This document shows positions 1-4,957 of a DNA stretch of 5,482 nt, in pieces. Made by a program: the position numbers and the translations under genes. Origin of the DNA: Nitrospirota bacterium (lineage in GTDB: Bacteria > Nitrospirota > Thermodesulfovibrionia > Thermodesulfovibrionales > JdFR-88); contig JAKAMR010000021.1 of the NCBI GenBank assembly GCA_021812785.1, positions 1-5,482 of the forward strand, written 5' to 3'. The notes beneath the pieces were generated by a model that saw nothing but the letters and a program-made list of their open reading frames with translations, did not search any database and was not told the DNA's origin. Every line of letters begins with the position of its first letter. The stretch's first letter is position 1.

Positions 1-84
1 CTGTAAATCCCGAAACTCCTCATCAGAAAACAACTCATCCCTAAGCTCTGCAAAGGGAGGCAGTTCTATAAACTCCCATGACAT
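1..84 (-). CDS. RelE/HigB-like type II toxin, N-terminal fragment (cut by window edge)
   Basis: Only the first 28 codons lie in the window, read leftward from an ATG at 84-82. The peptide starts MSWEFIELPPFAELRDEL and continues FSDEEFRDLQ. This matches the usual opening of RelE/HigB-superfamily toxins of roughly 110 residues: a W-x-F-I-E start, a P-x-F segment, then D-[DE]-E-[FY]-R-x-L-Q. Members of the family are mRNA interferases, usually paired with an XRE-type helix-turn-helix antitoxin. The toxin gene lies directly behind its own promoter, so an antitoxin gene is expected downstream, beyond base 1 (HigBA-like order). No Shine-Dalgarno sequence precedes the ATG, and the predicted transcription start falls at about 83-84, so translation may be leaderless. 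The catalytic C-terminal half is not visible, so activity cannot be judged. The family call rests on 28 residues. Confidence 0.72.
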   Translation of the reverse strand, partial: MSWEFIELPPFAELRDELFSDEEFRDLQ

Positions 85-89
85 AATTA

Positions 90-119
90 AATATACGGCA
101 ATGCCGTATATATTGTCAA
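90..119 (-). promoter_or_regulatory. Sigma-70-type promoter of the toxin gene
   Basis: Read on the minus strand, a perfect -35 box TTGACA (119-114) is followed after 18 bp by TATATT (95-90). A 17-bp reading with GTATAT is also possible. The predicted start of transcription is at or within a base or two of the toxin ATG at 84. A perfect palindrome fills most of the spacer, so a bound repressor would block polymerase. Confidence 0.65.
91..111. promoter_or_regulatory. Palindromic operator of the toxin-antitoxin operon
   Basis: ATATACGGCA (91-100) and TGCCGTATAT (102-111) are perfect 10-bp inverted arms around a single central A. The palindrome spans the promoter spacer and reaches into the -10 box. 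This is the classic position for the autorepressor site of a toxin-antitoxin operon. The binding protein would presumably be the antitoxin, which lies outside the window. Confidence 0.7.
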
Positions 120-200
120 TGTCAAGAGAAGACTCGAAACAACACCGGGGGGCATTAGCAAATGGGGTAGAATCAGCATCTCTCATCTGCCTTTTTGACT

Positions 201-244
201 GTAGCAGAATTGTAGCAGAAAATATCCGAAAGGGCAGAAAATAT
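201..244. repeat. Short direct repeats, possible integrase arm-type sites
   Basis: GTAGCAGA occurs at 201-208 and again at 212-219, a spacing of 11 bp or about one helical turn. GCAGAAAATAT occurs at 215-225 and 234-244. The 15-mer GTAGCAGAATTGTAG (201-215) recurs exactly at 441-455. Tandem short direct repeats beside an interrupted tRNA gene resemble the arm-type binding sites of tyrosine integrases. No integrase gene is in the window, so this reading is inferred. Confidence 0.45.
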
Positions 245-292
245 AGGAACAGATATAAAAAACAGAAGCGATTTTTGCCCTTAAAAATCAAG

Positions 293-326
293 AACTTGGC
301 TAAATATCCAGACCAGAGGCCAAGTT
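293..326. repeat. Perfect 8-bp inverted repeat with 18-nt loop
   Basis: AACTTGGC (293-300) and GCCAAGTT (319-326) are exact inverted arms around 18 bases. No T-run follows on either strand, so it does not look like an intrinsic terminator. Its place close to the tRNA break point suggests a protein-binding site or a structured attachment region, but nothing proves this. Confidence 0.5.
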
Positions 327-346
327 ACGAAATTAGCCCAAAAAAA

Positions 347-386
347 ATTTTAAGTCCCTTGCGTCTGCCAGTTCCGCCACTCCGGC
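347..386 (-). tRNA. 5' half of tRNA-Leu(UAA), truncated at the anticodon loop
   Basis: Read on the minus strand from 386, the parts of a tRNA-Leu appear in order. They are the acceptor 5' strand GCCGGAG (386-380), TG, D-stem GCG (377-375), D-loop GAACTGGCAGA with its GG pair, D-stem CGC (363-361), anticodon stem AGGGA (359-355) and loop CTTAAAA (354-348) with anticodon TAA (352-350). One further T at 347 would fit the start of the 3' stem strand. The sequence then becomes a T-run (347-340) and unrelated DNA. There is no TCCCT stem strand, variable arm, T-arm (GGTTCGA) or CCA. This is therefore a non-functional half gene. The break at the anticodon loop is where many tyrosine integrases cross over in tRNA targets, so it is probably an att junction or its remnant. 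Confidence 0.85.
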
Positions 387-393
387 ATGGTTG

Positions 394-423
394 ATTTTAA
401 AGGTTTTTTTGAATCGCCGTCAA
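394..423 (-). promoter_or_regulatory. Promoter of the truncated tRNA-Leu
   Basis: On the minus strand TTGACG (423-418) is followed after 18 bp by TAAAAT (399-394). The tRNA 5' end lies 8 bases further on at 386, the expected distance for a tRNA transcript starting almost at the mature end. The half gene therefore appears to keep its native promoter, which suggests this side is the original chromosome. Confidence 0.6.
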
Positions 424-440
424 TCGAAGCAGCCTATATA

Positions 441-455
441 GTAGCAGAATTGTAG
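441..455. repeat. Second copy of the 15-bp repeat GTAGCAGAATTGTAG
   Basis: This copy is identical to 201-215 and lies exactly 240 bp from it. The two copies bracket the tRNA-Leu half. If the repeats are integrase arm sites, copies on both sides of the core would mean an attP-like arrangement or a junction between two elements, rather than a simple single att end. Confidence 0.55.
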
Positions 456-497
456 TTTCTTGATATTCCTCTTCAGGTGTAAAAGGATACCCTGGGA

Positions 498-544
498 AAC
501 TGGGGCAAAAGCATCCGGAAAATAACCCGGATATTGCCCCAGTT
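498..544 (-). terminator. Long hairpin after the central minus-strand operon
   Basis: The outer arms AACTGGGGCAA (498-508) and TTGCCCCAGTT (534-544) are perfect 11-bp complements. An inner stem ATCCGG/CCGGAT (513-518, 527-532) closes on an 8-base loop. In the direction of the operon the hairpin begins 5 bases after the TGA at 552-550. It is not followed by a clear T-run (TCCC, then TTTT at 484-481), so it may work as a weak terminator or an mRNA 3' stabiliser. Its position is strong evidence that the upstream gene originally ended at 550. Confidence 0.55.
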
Positions 545-549
545 GCTTT

Positions 550-675
550 TCAGGAATACCGGGTTATGCCCATTGTAAAGAGGTTGATATCGATGTTTCC
601 TTGAGGGGTATCTGTGATCCAGCCATAAGTGTATTGCCCGGGTAAGCTGTAATTTTTTTTGGTGTAGAGACAAGC
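550..675 (-). pseudogene. Severed C-terminal tail of the preceding gene, in frame after TGA
   Basis: Directly after the TGA at 678-676 the same frame runs open for 41 codons to a TGA at 552-550. It reads ACLYTKKNYSLPGQYTYG, then WITDTPQGNIDI, then NLFTMGITRYS. The composition (Tyr, Gly, Asn, Thr, and Trp-Ile-Thr-Asp) resembles the upstream segment rather than random translation, and the codons are ordinary for this window. An 8-A run (660-653 on the minus strand) lies inside it. The hairpin at 498-544 begins just after its stop. I read it as the former end of the 676-1104 gene, cut off by a nonsense change, or reached only by readthrough. The shadow frame at 473-679 crosses the hairpin and is less convincing. 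Confidence 0.5.
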
Positions 676-1104
676 TCACAGCGTGACTGCGTTCTGAACG
701 GGCTTGAACGGCTGGGTCAAGCCGGAGAGATTATGTCCCTCCCTGTCATATGACAGATAGACCATGCTTCCTATCTCCGGAATGAAGTAACAGCTCTTTA
801 AGATCGTCTCTGTTGTTGTCATATACAAATACCCGTTGGGATCGGCTGCGGGACTGTAATTGAGCCCGTTTTCCCGCGGATTCGCGGAGGCGTATATATA
901 ACGGGCGTATGCCTCCTCAAACGGCATTATATTTGCCATTTTTTTTTGTCCGTCTCCGAAACGGCTCTTAAGGAGATAGATTTCCTTTTTGTCTTCCCTG
1001 TTTATATTGCCACCCGGCGCGGCGTTCCTTTCAGCATCCGAGATGAGCCTTTGCATAACGCGGTTGCTCTGCGCCTTTCTTCTTAAACGGGCAGGCAGGG
1101 GCAA
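676..1104 (-). CDS. Hypothetical protein, last gene of the operon, probably nonsense-truncated
   Basis: I do not recognise this family. The frame opens at a TTG (1104) and gives 142 residues ending KPVQNAVTL. The true start is uncertain. The frame is also open upstream of 1104, and ATG codons at 1056 (MQRLISDAERN) and 939 (MANIMPFEEAYARY) are alternatives. None has a strong Shine-Dalgarno sequence. The N-terminal third is basic. The rest is rich in Tyr, Asn and Pro (ARYIYASANPRENGLNYSPA) with no membrane segment or signal peptide. It follows the 1124-1810 gene by about 19 bases and probably shares its transcript. The same frame continues 41 codons past the TGA at 676-678, so the ancestral product from the same TTG was about 184 residues. 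An A-run of nine just before the ATG at 939 is a possible slippage spot. Confidence 0.55.
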   Translation of the reverse strand: MPLPARLRRKAQSNRVMQRLISDAERNAAPGGNINREDKKEIYLLKSRFGDGQKKMANIMPFEEAYARYIYASANPRENGLNYSPAADPNGYLYMTTTETILKSCYFIPEIGSMVYLSYDREGHNLSGLTQPFKPVQNAVTL

Positions 1105-1123
1105 TTCAATCCGGAGGGATGGT

Positions 1124-1810
1124 CTATTTTCCTGGCTTTGCGCCGGTAAAAAACTTCTCTATCTCTTTTTCTTCGATCTTGAGCTCAAGCGCAAGGTGCC
1201 TGGGCGACGCTTTCGTCTGCCTTATCACCTCTTTCATGTATTCCTCATAGGATATGGAGGAGCCCCAGCATCTGTTGAAATGCTCTTTCAGTATGGAAGT
1301 GAGCCCCTCAGACACAATCTGAAAGCCCTTCCTGGTGTCCTCTTTTTCGCTTTCCTCAGGAATTCCTATCACCGTCACGCGGTCGTCCACAGTCATGTAC
1401 CTGAGGTCGTGCAGGATGGGGCAGCCTCCGCTGTACCTTATCTCCGCCCCCGCCTTCGTATAGAGGCTGCCGATGTACAGCCTGTCATGAAAACGCGGAA
1501 GGATGTATTTGACGCTTACTCCGGACCGGCAGGCCTTTTCTATGGCGTTTGCTATGTCGTCCGTCCGCTTTCTGTCCGTGTGGCTTGGATGCCTTCCCGT
1601 AATGAGTCCCATGATCTCGTGCCTGGCGTCTGACATGGAATCGACCACGGCCAGGAAGTATTCTATTCTCGTGAAGGTCCTTGTGGCCTTTTCCACCTCC
1701 AGAAGGAGTTTTTCCCTGCCACGGCCCTCCTTTATGCTGTCCAGCAGAAGGAGCACCGTGAAAAGAAGCAGCACGGATTCTATGACCAGGAGGGATATCT
1801 CTAGTTTCAT
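1124..1810 (-). CDS. Membrane-anchored protein with degenerate PLD-like domain
   Basis: The product has 228 residues. Residues 5-23 form one hydrophobic helix (VIESVLLLFTVLLLL), which should anchor it in the inner membrane. Residues 30-60 are charged and helical. Residues 65-185 resemble the phospholipase-D-like fold seen in TrmB-type regulators and PLD-like proteins: an A-x-x-G-V-x-V-[KR]-Y-[IL]-L-P strand-helix unit, then LHDLRYMTVDDRVTVIG. That segment parallels the HxKxxxxD motif of PLD enzymes. Here His134 and Asp142 are present, but Lys is replaced by Arg137 with a one-residue shift, and there is only one copy, so catalysis is doubtful. Residues 193-222 (ASPRHLALELKIEEKEIEKF) look like a small helix-turn-helix. 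Its ATG overlaps the stop of the upstream SBBP gene as ATGA, suggesting coupled translation. A sensing or binding role is inferred. Confidence 0.7.
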   Translation of the reverse strand: MKLEISLLVIESVLLLFTVLLLLDSIKEGRGREKLLLEVEKATRTFTRIEYFLAVVDSMSDARHEIMGLITGRHPSHTDRKRTDDIANAIEKACRSGVSVKYILPRFHDRLYIGSLYTKAGAEIRYSGGCPILHDLRYMTVDDRVTVIGIPEESEKEDTRKGFQIVSEGLTSILKEHFNRCWGSSISYEEYMKEVIRQTKASPRHLALELKIEEKEIEKFFTGAKPGK

Positions 1811-4452
1811 CGGGTCGTAAAGGAGTTGATCCCGCTTTCCGCGCTTGCTCCCCTGTCGTCAAGCGCAGCCACCTTCCAGAAATATGTCGTGCCGCTCTGG
1901 AGTCCGGTAACGGTCTTTTGCACGGTATTTGGCGGCTGCGCCTCGCCTCCGCCGCCGCAGGAGAACGCGGCCATCCCGGCAGCAAGCGCAATTATCATAA
2001 GCAGCAGGACCGTTTTTCTCCTCCTCCGCGCCCCGAACAGGCAGGCCGCAAATAATACTATGGAAAGCTGCGGGCCTTCCAGCGGGCGGACGTCTTTGCT
2101 AGAGGCAAGCTGCACCGGAGGGCAACTCTGAAAGCTCTGGTTGGTGCAAAGGTAAAACTGGTATGTCACGGGGTCCCCATCCGGGTCTGTGGATTTGGAC
2201 CACGTGAAAGTGACCGATGAGTCAAGCCCGGTCAGTCCGTTTGCGGGGCTTATGAGCGAGGGAGCTGATGGAGGCTGGTTTGGATTTGATATCTCGGAGA
2301 CGAAGGCATCCGTGGAGCCCGCGTACCCGAATATGGGGCTTTTGATCATGAAGTCCGTGGAGTCGGTTGAGCCCGTGACGAAGGCGTTTCCCGAAGCATC
2401 GAGCGCTATGGCGGCGCCGGAGTCGGTGGAGCTTCCCCCGAGGATGGTGGAGAGGATGAGGCTGCTTCCCGCAGGGTTGACCTCCTCCATGAAGGCGTTC
2501 AGGCCGCCCTCGATCCCCTGCACCTGGTTCATAAGGGGGAAGTCTGTGGATATCGTCTGCCCGGTGATAAAGACCTCTCCGAATTCGTCCACTGCGATGC
2601 CGGCGGCCGAATCATCGGCGGAGCCCCCCAGAAAAGTGGAATAGATGAGGGTCCCGCCGGAGCTGAACTTGGAGAGGAAGATGTCTTTGCCTCCACGGTA
2701 GGTCTGTATCTGGTTCAGCACCGGAAAATCCGGGGAGGTGGTGCTTCCGGCAATATATGCGTTTCCCTGGGAATCCAGAGCTATCGCCGCAGCAGCGTCG
2801 CTTGCCCCTCCCCCATGAAAAGTGGAAAAAAGTATCTTGCCGGTAGGGTCCAGCTCCGTGAGAAAGGCGTTTTGGCTGCCGCGCAGCAGCCCCTGCCTTG
2901 GGTTTGCCGTCGGGAAATCCGTGGAGCTTGTGGAGCCTGTGACATAGGCGTCTCCGGACGGGTTCGCCGCGATTCCCGCCCCGGCATCGTTGCCCTGGCC
3001 GCCAAGGAGCACCGAATAGCCGAGTTTCGAGCCCCCGGCAAGTATTTTAAGGGCGAAGGCGTCCGACAGGGATGGCAGCGCGCGCGGGGAATTAAGGACG
3101 GGGAAATTGGTGGATGTCGCAAATCCGGTTACGTAAATGTTGTTAGAGGTATCAAGCGCTATGCCCTTTCCCTCATCATCGGCTCCCCCTCCAAAAAAAG
3201 TTGAAAAGAGCAGCTTGCTGCCGTCCGCGGAGAGTTCCGCTATGAACACGTTCCGGCTTCCCAGAAGAGAAGGCTGAAGCGGCGATACTGCCGGGAAATC
3301 GGGCGAGCTGGTATAGCCCGTTATGAAGGCTTCCCCCCTGGAGTCCACGGCTATGGCGTTTGCCTGAGTGGCCGCGCTTCCGCCAAGGACGGTCGAGTAA
3401 ACGACGTGCGGAGTGGGAGACAGCGATATCTTGGTCACGAAGGCGTCGGTTGAGCCGGAGAAGAATTTTACCGGGCTCACCAGCGGGAAGTTGGTGGAAG
3501 ACGTGAATCCCGTTACATAAATGTTGCCGCTGGTGTCAACCGCGATGCCCCGCCCCTGGTCCGCCGATGCGCCGCCAAGGAATGTGGAGAAAAGAAGGTC
3601 CGGGTCTATTACAAGGGCCCGCTTCTTGTCGTAGTGGGCGATCCGGAAAGCGGCGCGGTCTTTCCCGGTGATGACGAACCTTCCGTCTACCGGCACCTTT
3701 CCCCCTCCCGCTTTCTCCTGGTATATGCAGGGCCTTTTAAGCAGGAGAGCTTTCAGGCCGCCGGCCCGCACGATAAGGCCGCCGTCTTTGTCCAGGGAGA
3801 GTTCCGAGCCCGGGAAGCGGAGCGTGATCCTGCCGGGGTCGGCCCCCGGCTGCAGGATGAAATCCACCCGCAGATTTTCTGCCTTTGCTTTTATCTTTTT
3901 GTCCGCCGCTGCCGGCGAGGCCATGCCTGTAAAAACGGCGCTGATGCCGGGATAGAGGCCCTTGTAGTACAGTCTGGCAAAGCTTGGGACGCCGGTTATC
4001 CATTTGCCTGGGCCCCTGCCCATGAAATAGCTGGTCCTGCCCGGCAGCATTCCTGCTCCGGCCAGCGTGACGTTGTTCGCTTCTCCCTCGAAATCCATTC
4101 TAAGGACCACACTTCTCTTTTTTTTGCGGACCTCCCGGGCATTTACTTTTTTCCCCTCTTCCGGGGATCTTTTTCTTTTTGCCGTTTCGTCTGCCCGAAC
4201 CGATATTGAGGCTCCTTTTGCGTCAAAGAGAATGGCATACCCCTTACCGCGTGAAAGAAAGCCTGCCCCGCGGGGGGCCTGCCCAAGGTTTTTTTCAAAT
4301 CCGGAGGGCAGGACGGGAAGGATTTTATTTTGGTGGTAAGCGGCGGCTTTTGTTCTTGCAGCGCCCCTTGAGTTGCACGGAAAAACGAGGCATAAGGCGG
4401 CCGTAAGGAACGTGAAAAAAAAGGCCCTGGCGGTCAAAGGGCCCTTTTTCAT
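1807..4452 (-). CDS. Exported SBBP-repeat beta-propeller protein with split fibronectin-III-like domain
   Basis: The product has 881 residues. Residues 1-30 form a signal peptide (MKKGP, then hydrophobic AFFFTFLTAALCLVF), so it is exported. Residues 48-280 match the N-terminal domain usual in this family (FEKNLGQAP, then FLSRGKGYAILFD). Seven SBBP repeats follow, starting near residues 286, 350, 414, 477, 540, 602 and 665, with a 62-64-residue period. Each has a [LV]-x-[FY]-S-T-x-x-GG strand, then GIAxDxxGNxYVTGxTxSxxFP. Seven repeats would close one seven-bladed propeller. A fibronectin-III-like domain begins near 727 (PPSAPSLISPANG) and ends at 881 (GTTYFWKVAALDDRG), but residues about 791-840 interrupt it. 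The ATG overlaps the stop of the GYD gene (ATGA), and the stop overlaps the next ATG. No enzyme motif is visible. A cell-surface or periplasmic binding or scaffold role is inferred. Confidence 0.9.
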   Translation of the reverse strand: MKKGPLTARAFFFTFLTAALCLVFPCNSRGAARTKAAAYHQNKILPVLPSGFEKNLGQAPRGAGFLSRGKGYAILFDAKGASISVRADETAKRKRSPEEGKKVNAREVRKKKRSVVLRMDFEGEANNVTLAGAGMLPGRTSYFMGRGPGKWITGVPSFARLYYKGLYPGISAVFTGMASPAAADKKIKAKAENLRVDFILQPGADPGRITLRFPGSELSLDKDGGLIVRAGGLKALLLKRPCIYQEKAGGGKVPVDGRFVITGKDRAAFRIAHYDKKRALVIDPDLLFSTFLGGASADQGRGIAVDTSGNIYVTGFTSSTNFPLVSPVKFFSGSTDAFVTKISLSPTPHVVYSTVLGGSAATQANAIAVDSRGEAFITGYTSSPDFPAVSPLQPSLLGSRNVFIAELSADGSKLLFSTFFGGGADDEGKGIALDTSNNIYVTGFATSTNFPVLNSPRALPSLSDAFALKILAGGSKLGYSVLLGGQGNDAGAGIAANPSGDAYVTGSTSSTDFPTANPRQGLLRGSQNAFLTELDPTGKILFSTFHGGGASDAAAAIALDSQGNAYIAGSTTSPDFPVLNQIQTYRGGKDIFLSKFSSGGTLIYSTFLGGSADDSAAGIAVDEFGEVFITGQTISTDFPLMNQVQGIEGGLNAFMEEVNPAGSSLILSTILGGSSTDSGAAIALDASGNAFVTGSTDSTDFMIKSPIFGYAGSTDAFVSEISNPNQPPSAPSLISPANGLTGLDSSVTFTWSKSTDPDGDPVTYQFYLCTNQSFQSCPPVQLASSKDVRPLEGPQLSIVLFAACLFGARRRRKTVLLLMIIALAAGMAAFSCGGGGEAQPPNTVQKTVTGLQSGTTYFWKVAALDDRGASAESGINSFTTR
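1933..2082 (-). other. Hydrophobic/Arg/lipobox-like segment splitting the fibronectin-III domain
   Basis: This is residues about 791-840 of the SBBP protein. It contains LSIVLFAACLFGA, the cluster RRRRK (809-813), TVLLLMIIALAAGMAAF and SCGGGGE with Cys832. The second part reads like a lipoprotein signal (basic stretch, hydrophobic core, A-F-S-C, then glycines). The first part plus Arg cluster reads like the tail of a C-terminal sorting or anchor signal. The halves on either side (TFTWSKSTDPDGDPVTYQFY before, TVTGLQSGTTYFWKVAALDD after) join into one normal fibronectin domain. The reading frame is intact through the insert. Confidence 0.7.
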
Positions 4453-4730
4453 ATCCCCGCTATGAATTTGTCTATGGTCAGCGCGGGCATAGAGAGCATC
4501 TGAATGCTTCCCCTTGAGCCAAGCTCGACGGACACATGAAGTATTGTCTCGTTGTCTGGGGCCTCCACTATGTTAAGAAAATCATAGGGTCCCAGGAGGG
4601 CGAACTGTTCTTTGACCTTCACCCCCATGGTCTCAAGCTCCTTGTTCACTTCAAATATCCTCTGGGGTTTGCTCTTTATCGTCTTTCTTCCTTCATCGGT
4701 AAGCTTGCTTAGGATGACGTAGATGGCCAT
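4449..4730 (-). CDS. GYD-domain protein
   Basis: The product has 93 residues, the normal length for a stand-alone GYD (ferredoxin-like alpha/beta) protein. It opens MAIYVILSKLTDEGRKTIKS, carries the G-P-Y-D motif that fits the family at residues 47-50 (ALLGPYDFLNIVEAPDN), and ends in the usual LPALT-like strand (MLSMPALTIDKFIAGI). Members are small soluble cytoplasmic proteins of unproven function. There is no catalytic motif. The ATG at 4730 has a Shine-Dalgarno GGGGGA at 4744-4739, 8 bases away. Its TGA overlaps the ATG of the SBBP gene (ATGA), so it is the first gene of the operon and may set translation of the exported protein. Pairing a cytoplasmic GYD protein with an exported propeller is unusual to my knowledge. 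Confidence 0.88.
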   Translation of the reverse strand: MAIYVILSKLTDEGRKTIKSKPQRIFEVNKELETMGVKVKEQFALLGPYDFLNIVEAPDNETILHVSVELGSRGSIQMLSMPALTIDKFIAGI

Positions 4731-4769
4731 GGAAAAAATCCCCCTTTCCCTGTAATTAAAGGTCTGAGC

Positions 4770-4784
4770 CCGGTTTTATACCGG
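4770..4784. promoter_or_regulatory. Inverted repeat over the likely -10 box of the GYD operon
   Basis: CCGGT (4770-4774) and ACCGG (4780-4784) are inverted arms around TTTAT. On the minus strand the centre reads TATAAA (4780-4775), a good -10 box that would start transcription about 40 bases before the GYD ATG. No clear -35 box is seen at 17-18 bp. The overlap suggests an operator or activator-dependent promoter. Confidence 0.35.
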
Positions 4785-4810
4785 CAATTCTTCCGGCTGG
4801 ATCTTTTCTT

Positions 4811-4845
4811 TGCCCGTTATCTTTTATTTACGCTTAAAACGGGCA
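4811..4845. repeat. 8-bp inverted repeat in the divergent intergenic region
   Basis: TGCCCGTT (4811-4818) and AACGGGCA (4838-4845) are perfect inverted arms separated by 19 AT-rich bases. They lie between the minus-strand operon and the plus-strand gene at 4958. The arms are a little under three helical turns apart centre to centre (27 bp). A regulator site shared by the two divergent units is possible. Confidence 0.4.
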
Positions 4846-4957
4846 GTTGTCAAACTTCTGTTTTTCCGCTTCCGCCTGCCGCAGTTTCCCTGTGTACTGT
4901 CCGTTTTTTTTGCGATAGAATTTAGATCGGAGGGTTTTATTTTTCAATTTGATCTGA

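Larger units (their letters stand above)
85..549. other. Gene-free, AT-rich junction region
   Basis: This stretch holds no gene I can support. It contains the toxin promoter and operator (90-119), short direct repeats (201-244 and 441-455), an 8-bp inverted repeat (293-326), the 5' half of a tRNA-Leu with its promoter (347-423), and the hairpin after the central operon (498-544). The part up to about 350 is visibly richer in A and T than the operon to the right, which fits a mobile-element end. The open frame on the plus strand at 101-394 runs antisense through the tRNA half and has no recognisable content. Confidence 0.6.

Noticed and set aside
101..394. 97-aa plus-strand open frame
   Set aside because: It runs through the toxin operator and antisense to the tRNA-Leu half. 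The composition is not protein-like and there is no ribosome binding site.
676..678. TGA as a selenocysteine codon
   Set aside because: No convincing bacterial SECIS hairpin follows, only a weak bulged 6-bp stem. Nothing suggests redox chemistry at that site.
473..679. 68-aa minus-strand open frame
   Set aside because: It crosses the perfect hairpin at 498-544, and the frame beside it (ending at 550) gives a more protein-like sequence in phase with the upstream gene.
989..1633. 214-aa plus-strand open frame
   Set aside because: It is a shadow of two minus-strand genes and has no family resemblance.
2189..2644. 151-aa plus-strand open frame
   Set aside because: It is antisense to the SBBP repeats and its repetitive look simply mirrors them.
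2300..3600. CRISPR-like or satellite repeat array
   Set aside because: The roughly 190-bp periodicity is that of the SBBP protein repeats in the coding frame, with diverged DNA. There are no identical repeats with unique spacers.
3634..4209. 191-aa plus-strand open frame
   Set aside because: It is antisense to the N-terminal domain of the 881-aa protein and has no recognisable domain or start signal.
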